Below are positions 54,018 to 64,000 of a stretch of 64,000 nt of DNA, piece by piece. Source of the DNA: Malus domestica (lineage: Eukaryota > Streptophyta > Magnoliopsida > Rosales > Rosaceae); assembly GCF_042453785.1 (NCBI RefSeq), contig NC_091671.1:8750001-8814000 (forward strand), read 5' to 3'. Under the pieces are notes generated by a model. It saw only the letters and a list, made by a program, of their open reading frames with translations. It was not told where the DNA came from and ran no database searches. Positions within the stretch are counted from its first letter, which is position 1; each line of letters opens with the position of its first letter. Position numbers and translations under genes: made by a program.

Positions 54018-55830
54018 TGAAGGATTTATTTTGAAAAACATGTTCATTTGAGCAACATCATATAGCATGCAATTAACAATTAAAGGCGGAATCATGCTTG
54101 CATGCACTCAAAAACAAAACATTACCATGAAATTCAAAGCCTAGTAGATTGGTGAACCAATAATCAACTCAAAACAAAGTGAGTTGAAATTATTACCTTT
54201 GTAGATTCCTCTTTGCATAAGCAAAGGCTAATCACCCAAAGAGATAGGGCCTTCATTCCTTGCTTCTTAGATCCATGGATTTGGATGGAAAAATAGGTTT
54301 CTCCAAGTTCCCAAAATAGGGAACCTCTAAGTCTCTTCACCAAGGTTTGATTGTAGAAGAAATGAGTGACCTTGGAGTAGTAGGATTGCTAGATGTACCC
54401 TCCAAGGTGTTGGCCTCTTTAGAGAGAAAATGGAGAGACAATTCTCACCAATTTTCCCCCAAAATAAACCCTTAATCACATTAATGAATATTTGGCTATA
54501 AAGTCATTTATATAGTCACTTCTTTAAGTGACCTAAACAACCAAAAAACCCTAATTCATCTTCATGGCCGGCCATATAGAGAGATTTGGGCTTTTGGGCC
54601 TTAATGAATCTTTATTCATTAATTGTCATACAACTTAAGTTAATGGGCTTGACGTTCGAAGCCCATTGGGCCTTAAGGTCCAAAACTATCCCGAAGTCTT
54701 TAACGAACTTATTCGTTTGATTAATTAACATATTAATTAATCCTTGCCATAAATAAATGATTAAACCATTTAATCATTCTTACTCATTTCCGTTTAATCT
54801 CCAATCTCTACCTTTTATGGTGTGCGATCCATTAGGTTCCTTTTAGCGAGGCAGTGGGCGATTAAAACCATTTTACATCGATTGTGAATTGAAACAATTT
54901 TCAATTCTCCCTTTAGTGGTTATACACGTATAGGGCTTCCACAAACCATGGTTGACGCCTAGCAGCATGTCATGGTTACCCAAGCTAATCAGAAGAGGAT
55001 AGAGAACCTATTCAGTTCGGGATTACAAATGCAATACGGTCTTTCTCTAATCTAATACTCTTGACCACATTGTTTGGTATGATAGTTTATTTGTTCATGT
55101 CTACTATCCAATGTGAATCGTTTGCTTATATGATTTCCTTGAATGTGATTTGGAACACATTCCACAATCTCATTCATACTCTGGCCAGAGATTCCAAATC
55201 ATATCATAGAGTATTCTCCCTCAACTGTTTGAAGGTTAGAGATCCCTTGTTGCGCATTCACTTGTCTCCATGACTAAGTGGCTTAACCCCAACGATGCCG
55301 TGACACCCCGAGGGGGTGAATTAGACATAATCAAAGATTAAGGACTTAACCACAAGACAACTGTGATGCCTCAGGTCAAAGGACTACTTTGCATTATCCC
55401 AACCATGAGTTCTCATGTGACATGGAATATAAGAACTCTTCGTTGATCACGTTCAGTGAACTCATTCGCTATTGAGCACCTACGTACTTGTCTTGATGTC
55501 ACACACACCAATGACTCGAGACTAGTCACTCTCCCTGAGAGAAGACACAGTACGTACTGATCTTAACGGACTGTCAATGCCCAATTGGCAATCCTATGAT
55601 CAGGAACATTTAGGATGTGTCTACGAAAGAATGGTCTCATTAATCTAACTTCATTAGATTGCATTCTCCCAATCACATATTCCTTGGACTTTATCGTTTA
55701 AGCATATAACATTTATATGAGACGGCTCAAACAATAATCTTTGCCCTTTATATGTAAACTAGATTAGTTTAACATGTGAAATGTCCGTAAAGTATCATCA
55801 TATGATTGGCTTTAGAGCACATTTCCAACA
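54018..55830 (-). mobile_element. solo LTR, family A, 1813 bp, minus orientation
   Basis: This is the reverse complement of the family represented at 13270-15068: on the minus strand it starts TGTTGGAAATGTG (55830) and ends ATCCTTCA-like (54018). AATAC flanks both sides exactly (54013-54017 and 55831-55835). No internal region accompanies it. Confidence 0.88.
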
Positions 55831-55835
55831 AATAC

Positions 55836-56450
55836 ATGTAAAAAATCCAAGAAAATCAAATGCTAAACTCTACAAAGTCTATGCAATGAGTCAAATGCAA
55901 TGTAGCATATGATAAGATCAAATCCACAACCTGGTATTGAAATTGCTCATAGATGGCCAAGTCAGTTTTCTCTTCACATATTCCCATTTGCTGCCACACG
56001 GGAATCACTACTCCCATCACTCATAGCTCCAGCAGTGGACTGCCCGTTCTGCTGCGGCTCCGGCGTTTTCTTTCTACCAAACTTGGCATCATAAAACAAT
56101 TTATAATCTTAAAAATATAAATAATTTTAGATGAGATAAATCCACGAATTCTTTAGACAATCATATCCATCAGATCAAGATTTGCAACCGCACAATCTGT
56201 TCAACCAAAATTTAATCCAAATCTACTAAAACTCTAAGCATGTAATTAATCCCAAAACAAAAATTATATTAAAATAAATTTGAAAACAGAAGCAAGCAAA
56301 AAAACAAAAGCAAACAGAAGGTTTGATTTTGTTTGCATATAAAATTAAAAAAGTGCTTGCATTCAACATCCACATTATGAAGGCAAGAAGTGGATTGCGT
56401 TCATTTCAGCCACATCATACCCTTATCTCAATCATTACTCTATCTAAATC
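55836..56450. other. spacer with one exon-like stretch
   Basis: On the minus strand about 55965-56090 reads DAKFGRKKTPEPQQNGQSTA then GAMSDGSSDSRVAANGNM before a stop, a hydrophilic stretch that looks coding. No family was recognised. Confidence 0.3.
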
Positions 56451-58030
56451 CTAAATTTGTAGAAAATGCATCGAAATAACATAGTGGTACATTGTGTTGG
56501 TACAATTATGTAGACACATTATCATTGACATCCCAAAGTTTTCGTGTATACATTTGAAAAAAAGAAAGGAGAAAAAGGTACAGAGCAAATACCTATGAGG
56601 AGTGATATCAGAGATTTCGATGGGAGCCCAAGACATCATCGTACTTCCAACACAAAGCAAGCTTCCTTCATAGTTCAGACCATTATCTGTACCTTCACCA
56701 GCAAAAATGGTAGAATTGTAATAATCAGTGGTTAAAGTTGAATTAATAAAAAAATTAATTAAGGAGTAGGCAAGTACCATAAAAAACATACTGAAAAAAT
56801 TTTCCAACCCCCTCCTGCACCAACAAACTGTGTATCTACAATTTGATAGCGTTTCTACCAAACATATACCAAGTCGCATTAATGATTATTAAACTTGACC
56901 CTACACTACATATGAAATTTTACCATCACTTTAACAAAAACTTTTACAAATCCAAAATAGCGTAGATATCACTCTTCCAATTTTATCACCACAACCTTAA
57001 ATCTTATGAATCAAGCATAACCATTACAGCAAATCAAATAAATAGAAGAAGCTATGGATTTAAATAAAATTGCTAGCACAAAAATCAGCAAGAAAATATG
57101 CATCACCAATTAACAACCCAAAGACGCACAAAAAAAAGTCCCAAATCACCAAAACAAAACAAAACAAAAAAAAAATTCAGCCGAAAAGAAAACAAAGGAA
57201 AAAACAAATAATACATTTATATACCTTTAGCACAAAGAGTTCCAAGAATCAGAATCGAAAATCCAAAAATCTGAAAGGGACTGTTTCCCGAATCTGGAAA
57301 ACAAAACACATCAGACACACACAACAACGATCCAACGAAAAACAAAAGATCGAAACCATATAAGCTGATAAACATGCAAAACTCACCTGGAAACGCCGGA
57401 TTAGATCGGTCGCAACCAAGTTCGAAGCGAACCCAAGATGGGCACAAAATTTCTGAAATCAAAAAGCAAAGCCCATGAGATATTAACAAAAAAAATCCAA
57501 AAAAACATGGAAAATCGAAACTCCGTGCGGTAATATACATGTAAAACTTACTTGGAAAACCCGGATTCAACGAACCAAAAACCCAAAAAATTATTGGAAT
57601 CGAACCAAAAAGGCAGAGATATTAACAACTGTGACCACTAATCGAAGAACAACTAAGTAAAATGGTCCGCGTTTTGAACAACGAAGCAACACGATGAAGA
57701 AAACAGAAGCGAAAACGGAGAAAAAAGGACGACCAGAAACAAAGCAAATGGAGATATGCGAGAGAGAATAGGCGAAAGCAAAAGAAAGATCCAGAAATAG
57801 AGACCTCGATTGAAGAGAAATGGTGAAGCCCATCCTAAATCGAGCGGCTTGGTGCAGAGAAGAGTGAGGCGAGGAGGGAGGCGGTGAGAGCAGGAGTCGA
57901 AAAGGTGGGTTTAGAGTCTGAAACGGTGGGGGAAGCATCTAGAGAAAAGCTGGGTCGAGATATAGGAAGGAAGGGCAAAGTTGAAATAACAAAAACGAAG
58001 CAGGGATGGAAATGGGAGAACATGGTTAAT
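56451..58030 (-). other. possible minus-strand transcript unit with unrecognised exons
   Basis: Around 56597-56712 one frame reads GEGTDNGLNYEGSLLCVGS then TMMSWAPIEISDITPHR, ending at a GT donor. Upstream (57380-57550) are several motifs of the type CCAGGTGAGTTTTGCATG that look like spliced leader exons. Together these suggest a spliced minus-strand transcript starting near 57940. No protein family was recognised, so it may be a non-coding or fragmentary gene. Confidence 0.35.
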
Positions 58031-59188
58031 GAACAGTGATTTTTTTCTGTTGGGTTTTAGTATATGTATAATATCACGAGACAAGCCTGTGATTGCAAAA
58101 AATTTAAAACAGCGCCTTTTTAAATCTACAACGGGCTATAATTGTTAACGTTATCATTTCAATTTTTTATTTTTTAATCAATCAATATAATATCATGCCT
58201 GAGTGTCGAAGACCCTTACACCGAGAAGGCCAGTGAACCATAAGATAGAGCTGGAACCGGAGGCTTTGCTCTTTATCGAACCTTATCTACGGTTTTCAGA
58301 TCAGACGGCGCCAACCACCAAGTGTCCCCCATTCGCATATGTCAACCCGACCCGAAACTTCTCATTTCTATCTCCAAAATCTCACTCCCTGTACATTTTT
58401 CTTTGCCTTGTTTGCATATACTATGTGAACCCTAATTTTTCTATTTCTTTGAGCATCTCAGGTACTCCCAATACTGGATCTTTGTCTTCTCCAACTAGAG
58501 AGCATTAGATCTTTCTGGCGTATGTCTCGGTGGATGAGATTTCAGAGGAGGTGGCGGCTTTGGCACAATCGCCGTTGTCAGTCGAAATGGAAATCGATCT
58601 TCGAGATCGACTGAATTATGGTCGGCGAATGTCCACCATTAATGGCGGAAAGAGGATTCATAGCCTAGCTTCTCTTGGATAACACTGAGCTCACTATCTC
58701 AGAACACACTCCTCTTCTCGATCTATCAGGTAAAAGTTATTTTTCAGTTATTTTTCTTAATTTTTAGTTTATCCTCTTGTTTGATATTTTCCTAATTATC
58801 GTATTGATTTATTCATAATGTTTGTTCTAGAAATTGGTCAATGATTTTATAAATTGGTATAAAGAACAACATTTAGTTATGTATGATGATTAAAATTCTG
58901 GGGTTTTTTTTCTTCTGCAGGTTCAGTAGTAATTACTAGTCGTTTTGTTTGTTTTACAACCCTTTTTTACTGTTTCATTAGCTAGGAAGAATCAAATGGG
59001 TTCCAGTTAATTGACTGATCAATCTACTAAGAGTAATTTCAACTGGGACTTTAATCTAACTGTTGGTGGATGGAAATCCATGCCAAATAGGGTATGTATG
59101 TCTGCATGATTGTGTTCGGCCAAGCTTAATGGTCTTGTGATGAGATATTTCAATTCTCTACATTGTTTCAAGTACTAAATCCCCATAT
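58031..59188. other. spacer with a short unrecognised plus-strand reading frame
   Basis: At about 58512-58681 a plus-strand frame reads VSVDEISEEVAALAQSPLSV then EMEIDLRDRLNYGRRMSTIN before a stop. It looks coding and is followed by CTATCAG|GTAAAAG, but no family was recognised. Confidence 0.3.
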
Positions 59189-59193
59189 GAGAT

Positions 59194-60674
59194 TGATGAG
59201 TAGAATTTATATTATATATTTTACCCTATTTTTAGTATATTTTGGTTAATATTTTGGAAGAATTTTGATACTTTGAATTGTATTTTCAATATAGGATTTT
59301 CGACTTCCTCTGGAGCAAAACAGGACCAAATGGACGAATTTTGGAGTAATTCTAGTTGGAGGATGTTCGTGCGTCACTTAGCTTGATCATATCAAAATTT
59401 TGGATTTTTCCACCAAGCAGTTATTTTCTGGCAAAAAAATAAAGGAGCGATACGCGGTGCTGGAAAATGACGTTTTTGGGCTTAAATTGCGTTTTTGGAG
59501 CCCAAGATGACCTCGGATGGTTTCGTGGCCTTCTGGAGATGTGTTGAGAACGTCCTGATCTTTAAAACAAGCTATCTTGGGCCAGATTTGGAGGAGATTT
59601 GAGGCTAAAATGTGGCTGTACAGTTTCTGTGCAGATTCTCCTAACTTAGTTAGGATTCTATTTTCTAAGTTATTTTATTTTATTATTTAGTTGTCTAATT
59701 GGAAGAAAAAAAGACTAGGGGTTTGTACGATGGCCAGAGGAGTTTAAAAAGGTTTTCCTATTTTTGGGGACACGCTTTCTTTTATGCAACTTTGGAGACA
59801 GAGAAAATTGCTAGGGTTCTTGGAGATTTTTTACTTTAAGATGTTTTCAATCCTTTTCTTAATAATATTTTTTATGATTTCAATTATGAATATGAGTAAC
59901 TGCTTCCTTTTGCTAGGGCAAAGCTTTGAGCCTTAGCATGAATATGTGATTTTTATTTAATTGCTTATGATTGATTGCATGCATACTTTGAATTATTAAT
60001 CACCGGGATTAAAACTATCTAATTGTCTTAATGCCTGATCACCATTACGATCTTTAGAAAAGTATTTTGATACAATTTTGGTCGGAAGGTTCCCTGAAAT
60101 TGACGCTGGCTTTTTGTGATTAATAGTTGTAATTTCACTTAAGATGAACACCACGTCTTAAGGGTTGCATGGTTTTTCAAAGGATTTTCATAAAACATAA
60201 TGAGTTTTACATGTTTAGATTTGATCCGAATGTCTGGACGGGTTGCATGTTAGATATCCGTTCTTTATTGGACGTTTCAAGTAGAATATGAATTAGGAAA
60301 ATCTAACCTTCAAAGTGGCATGTGTAGATCATAAGTAATTGGTAAAGGTTCATAGGATTGCTAGGTGATGGTGGAACCCTTGTGCTTTCTTAATTTGATT
60401 TCTCCCAAAACTGTTTTCTTTTCTTTCATCTTTAATATTGCAAATTAGTTTACTTTATTCATTAAATTCATTTTTAATTTAAGTAGTTTATAAAATCAAT
60501 CATCTCAATTTCTACTTTACAATAATTAATTGGAATTTGGTTTGTTTCAAATTATTTAATAATTCATGTGGAGAACGACCTTGCGAGATCCGTTTATACT
60601 ACAATAACCTTGTCATTCTTGCAAGTATTATAAGAGTTTTTAGCTCGTTCACATGTGTAGTAAAATCCCTATCA
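59194..60674 (+). mobile_element. solo LTR, family B, 1481 bp
   Basis: It begins TGATGAGTAG and ends AATCCCTATCA, with GAGAT directly repeated on both sides (59189-59193 and 60675-60679). The text near the end (GTGGAGAACGACCTTGCGAG, ATACTACAATAACCTTG) is typical of LTRs of plant Ty3/gypsy elements. No internal domain is present. Confidence 0.82.
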
Positions 60675-60679
60675 GAGAT

Positions 60680-61215
60680 CTCTAGATTCAACGTTAGACA
60701 TGTCGATTTTTCTTTCAGGAAACACCCTGAGATGAAATACTGATGTTTGAGATAAATTTTGAGTGATGTTTCATTCTTAAGCGCAGTTTCCAGTTATATT
60801 TGTGCAAAGGACTTTCAGACAGGGTAAACATTTGATATTAATTTTTGGGCTAATGATTGATTTGGTTTATCGGATTGGTTTGGTTAATCTTATATAGTAT
60901 ATATTTGCAGAAATATATGTAGTGGCTCTATTTAGTAGGTTCATAATCTAATCATGTGTTTATCTTTTCTTAAAGTGCTCTCCATATTATAATTTGTCAA
61001 GAGTTCAATTGCAAAGGAATACATGCGTAGAAAGGTTTAGAGGCAGAAATTGTACATAAAATGCTAGTTTTAGAGGTAGTGCGGTTGAGAAGAATATCTA
61101 GAAACTTGATGATTGTAAGTAAGTTCTTGGCTGCATTTGCTCAATTCTCTGCATATGCAATGCTAATTTTGCACTACATGCTCTTGTTGGAGTTAATTTT
61201 GTATATTTGTGCAAG
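60680..61215. other. AT-rich spacer, no gene seen
   Basis: No coding sequence or repeat recognised before the GOS11-like fragment. Confidence 0.4.
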
Positions 61216-61400
61216 TCTTTACAGGTTCATTTTTGGCTTCATGTGTGGACTGTTGGAGACTATGCAGATGCTTATGTCTATGCAAATAGAGAGACAACAA
61301 TTGCTGAAGCTCAAGCATTAGGTGCAATATTTCACTCTCGAAGTCTTTTCTTTGGAGGTGTTCAAAGAAATGTAAAATCTTCAAGTGACAATGTTCTGTT
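61216..61400 (+). pseudogene. GOS11-like Golgi SNARE fragment
   Basis: After TTTACAG the plus strand reads VHFWLHVWTVGDYADAYVYA then NRETTIAEAQALGAIFHSRS and LFFGGVQRNVKSSSDNV. The AEAQALGA---SRS-FGGVQ pattern resembles the SNARE-adjacent region of Golgi Qb-SNAREs of the GOS1 family (GOS11: SQAQATLGAL-FQRSTFGGI). It ends without the SNARE motif or membrane anchor. A diverged inverted copy lies at 61735-61880, and the two differ mainly by conservative codon changes, suggesting descent from a real coding sequence. Family assignment is tentative. Confidence 0.4.
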
Positions 61401-61544
61401 TGGTACCCTCATGGATAGTTTCTTATTTCTCAGTATAACTCATTGGTTCTATAGTTAGCTTTAGTGTACAACTTGTAATATTTCAATATGTGATTTTATG
61501 TAAATTATTATATTGCAGTAAATGTTTTGGAAATTTTTTATAAC

Positions 61545-61713
61545 TGGCATTGGCTGTGGTTAATGTATAATCCACAACGGCCATAGCTTGTGGTAGAAAT
61601 CAAGATTTTTTATCACATCCAGATTACTACGGGCACCATGTCCGTGGTGGATTGCAATCTACCACAGGCATTCACCGTGGTTGATGAGCTTTTTTCTTCT
61701 AGTATCCACAAAG
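61545..61713. mobile_element. CACTA-like terminus (right), inverted relative to 50401
   Basis: Its reverse complement begins TACTAGAAGAAAAAAGCTCATC, aligning with CACTTGTACAAAGATGCTCATC at 50401 and continuing for ~165 bp (CACGGTGAATGCC, GATTGCAATCCACCACGG, TAAAAAATCTTGATTTCTAC). The outermost base is T rather than C. Flanking triplets are TCT at the left terminus and TCC at the right, a near but not exact 3-bp duplication. Confidence 0.45.
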
Positions 61714-61734
61714 CATCAAATAGGCCTCCAATAA

Positions 61735-61880
61735 CAAGGACACATGAAGACTACATATTTCTTTGAACACCTTGAAACAAAGGACCTTGAGAGTGAACTA
61801 CTGCCCCTAATACTTGAGCCTTAGCAATCGCTGCCTCTCTCTATTTGCGTGGACATAAGCATATGAATCACAAGAAAAAA
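61735..61880 (-). pseudogene. second GOS11-like fragment, inverted
   Basis: Reading the minus strand gives SYAYVHANREAAIAKAQVLG then AVVHSQGPLFQGVQRNM, closely matching 61260-61380 in the same reading frame. With the CACTA-like terminus between them, the two fragments form an inverted pair about 330 bp apart. Confidence 0.4.
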
Positions 61881-62583
61881 ATCTTTTATTGGTATAGGTG
61901 GAAATATACATTTGGTCTCAATCAAGAAAAGTGAATGGATATACAAAACCTGAAGAAAAAGTTAACCCAGGTTATTTTATTCCACCTTTTAGAAAGAAAA
62001 CAACTTAAATCAAAATACTTAACAGCATAGCGATACAATTATACAAAACTTATACATTGATACTTTTATATCAAAAGACTTGAACAGATAAAAATGTCTC
62101 CAACAATCCACACAAGAAGCCAAAAATTAACCAGTAAAGACTCGAACATGTATATATAACTAACTGAGCATGTAGTGCAAAATTAGCAATGCAAGAATGA
62201 AATTACTTTAGTCTAAAGAAGGCTTTTCAATTGCACTGTACAAATGAATAGTATTTGAACCCGAATTTCACTTTATTTACGAAGCTGCCATTAATTATCT
62301 CTGCCGCTGATCTTCATGCCGCGTGTTGATTATCGTGGAAAGGCAGGGGTGCGATGGTCATTTTAGTCTGTAGGGTTTCGAACGGGTTGGGTCGGTTAGA
62401 GACTTTCATTACCTTTCTTTCTGATGAGCTGCAGTGGGACTCGGTGAGACCAAGCAGTCGCGAGAGAGAGAGAGCGAGCGAGCAGAGAGAGAAGATAGAC
62501 AGGGAGGGAGAGAGATAGGGATTTGGTGAGAGGAAAGCATGCGGCTTGCAGGCAGACAGAGCCACATGAGGTGTACGATTCGA
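61881..62583. other. spacer leading to a purine-rich leader
   Basis: No gene recognised. From about 62460 the sequence is rich in AGAGAG and GAGGGAG, as in the 5' leaders of plant genes. Confidence 0.35.
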
Positions 62584-62620
62584 GGGAGAGGGAGAGGGAG
62601 AGGGAGAGGGAGAGGGAGAC
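62584..62620. repeat. (GGGAGA)n microsatellite
   Basis: Six consecutive GGGAGA-type units. Long arginine-rich or proline-rich frames through it on both strands are artefacts of the simple repeat. Confidence 0.9.
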
Positions 62621-62932
62621 AGCGCGAAAGTGAGAGTGAGAGAGGGAGGAGTAAGGATCGGCGAGACCACAGAACCACCAACCCCTCCATTTTCCGGCAA
62701 AACATCACCACAGAACCACCACCACTCACTCCGTTCTGCTCAGGACACACATGCGAAGGCCTTTCACTGTGCAGTGGCTCCTGCCACTGTTTATCGGCTT
62801 CTGTTACGAGACTCACTGCTCCCGACCTCGGTAAACCACCCCTACACTCCTCCTTTTTGTTTTCAATTTGGGACTTTGCGTCCAATCATCATCACCCTCT
62901 CTGTCTCTCTCTAAACAATTTCCAATTGGTTT

Positions 62933-63825
62933 GGGAAATTTGGAAAAATAACCAAAATTTGGTTCTTGTATAGAATTATAACCACCCTTTTAAATTGTTG
63001 ATAATTATAACCAAAAGTTGAATGAATTTATGAATATACCCTTAATTACTAAAATCCTTGCATCCCCAAATTCCATCTGTGTTTCTCTTCCCAGCATACT
63101 TGCCACACATTTCATGTACTATTTGATCAATATTAAACACTAATGCATGAATACCTTTCCTTATCTTTTCCTCCCCTGGGTCTTGCGTCCTCCAATACAA
63201 CTTGCTTAAACCATGCCCTTTGTATTCTTCAATTCGTAAAAAAAAAAATTGCCAGATTCATACCTTTAACATTCTTGGTCCTAACAAATTAATTAACCCG
63301 CAATTTATACAATTAAATAAAATCAGAACAATAAACCCGTTTATTTTTTTTCTTAGAAAAGCACCAAATAAGCTTTAGATGTAATCAGATTTGTTTTGAA
63401 AAAGAAAAAAAAACATCAAAAACAAAATAAGAGAGACATTCGAGAAACCCAGCATAGAAGGTCGGTTCCAAAGAGGGGTGTTTGAGAGTAATGTACTCTG
63501 ATGTTCCACTGCTACCCAAGAAACCTAACAACAAATTTAAGATCAATACAAAAACCAACAATTGTTTGTTTGATGTAGTAATCACTTGGTTCAATTGCCT
63601 TTGAGTATAGAGAAGTGTGGTGGTAGTGTTTCAACAATTGGAATAGAGATGAAGAGTTAAAAAAACAAACACTAGAGCTCCAGAGGCAGGAGAAGAAGAG
63701 AGAGTTTTGACATACGGGTAATTAAGTCTTTTTAACTTCAATTTTGGCTAGTTTTATAAGATTCACAAAAGATAGGCTATATTTCATTAGATGGTTCTCA
63801 AAATGGTTATATTTCCAAATTTCCC
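62933..63825. mobile_element. Mutator-like MITE, 893 bp, perfect 9-bp TSD AATTGGTTT
   Basis: The ends form a 22-bp inverted repeat (GGGAAATTTGGAAAAATAAC and GGGAAATTTGGAAATATAAC) with one mismatch. AATTGGTTT is present on both sides (62924-62932 and 63826-63834). Nine-base duplications are typical of Mutator-like transposases. No transposase is encoded. The flanking DNA reads continuously as a CT- and AG-rich gene leader once it is removed. Confidence 0.88.
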
Positions 63826-63834
63826 AATTGGTTT

Positions 63835-64000
63835 TTAGAGAGAGAAGGTGGCAGCAGCAGCAGTGGGAAAGAAGAAGGTCTTTTCCTGCCTCTGTGATTG
63901 TCTCTGCCCTTCGAATCTCTAGGGTTTGGCTTTGGCTCCGTTAGCTGTTGAGGTAATTATTAATCCATACTTCGATTGTAATTTTTTTTTCCGTATTCAG
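63835..64000 (+). other. putative 5' leader and first splice donor of a gene running off the right edge
   Basis: AGAGAGAGAAGG, a GCAGCAGCAGCAG run and CTCTAGGGTTTGGC are characteristic of plant 5' leaders. GTTGAG|GTAATT at 63952/63953 is a good splice donor. The pre-insertion leader probably began left of the Mutator-like element (about 62840-62932). No start codon can be assigned, so the product is unknown. Confidence 0.4.

Noticed and set aside
57591-57938. 115-codon minus-strand frame with a hydrophobic middle
   Set aside because: Low-complexity start and no recognised domain; likely leader sequence of a minus-strand transcript.
59260-60674. Alternative LTR start at TGATACTTTG
   Set aside because: No matching 5-bp duplication; the start at 59194 has an exact GAGAT repeat.
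62314-62973. Overlapping frames of 94-158 codons rich in Ser-Pro or Arg-Gly
   Set aside because: They are created by the (GGGAGA)n repeat and purine-rich leader; no domain is present.
1-64000. CRISPR arrays, bacterial operons, rRNA genes
   Set aside because: No spacer-repeat array, ribosomal RNA or prokaryotic gene layout was seen; all evidence points to plant nuclear DNA.

Overview
This window looks like nuclear DNA of a dicot plant: AT-rich spacers, GT-AG introns, plant receptor kinase families, Au-type SINEs, plant RTE and L1 LINEs, Ty1/copia and Ty3/gypsy elements, hAT, Mutator and PIF/Harbinger elements. The repeat types resemble those of the apple/pear tribe (Rosaceae), but that assignment is from memory and was not tested. 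Only one protein-coding gene looks intact: a two-exon LRR receptor kinase (LRR-XII, EFR/Xa21-like, non-RD) at 46691-49958. A second host gene probably begins at the right edge, where only its 5' leader and first splice donor are visible.

Layout. 1-3350: SINE head, small MITE, dead Ty3/gypsy gag-protease fragment. 4096-6192: SINE and a Mutator-like element with long terminal inverted repeats carrying an LRR-kinase fragment. 6194-13095: beta-galactosidase pseudogene (minus), a 913-bp hAT, a decayed rhomboid gene interrupted by a 939-bp hAT that carries two exons of a host gene, an Au SINE, and a kinase fragment. 13270-15068: solo LTR. 15888-16291: a MITE nested in a MITE. 16624-25310: a minus-strand L1-type LINE split by a 5.2-kb copia element with near-identical LTRs. 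25675-31230: old RTE fragment, MITEs, a 1-kb near-perfect hairpin element and a hAT element. 31585-39809: a nearly intact RTE LINE, then a 4.4-kb tandem-repeat-rich segment with an antisense coiled-coil ORF (possible Tat-type Ty3 remnant), then a truncated RTE copy. 39820-43165: Au SINEs and broken TMK-like and COV-like genes.

43684-50400: a second, also broken, rhomboid gene lies directly upstream of the intact receptor kinase. The pair (rhomboid then kinase) is the counterpart of the decayed pair at 11179-13095, so the two blocks are a direct duplication about 34 kb apart. A kinase fragment at 50220-50400 stops exactly where a CACTA-like terminus begins. 50401-61713 is bounded by inverted, related subterminal repeats and holds gene fragments (3-dehydroquinate-synthase-like, ARF-like B3, GOS11-like SNARE) and two solo LTRs. 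62933-63825 is a Mutator-like element with a perfect 9-bp target duplication inserted in what looks like the 5' leader of the edge gene.

Most of the window is therefore a record of insertion, gene-fragment capture and LTR recombination around a receptor-kinase locus. Target-site duplications were read by eye for most elements, which makes boundaries firm where stated. Family names for short gene fragments come from memory of motifs and should be tested by protein search.
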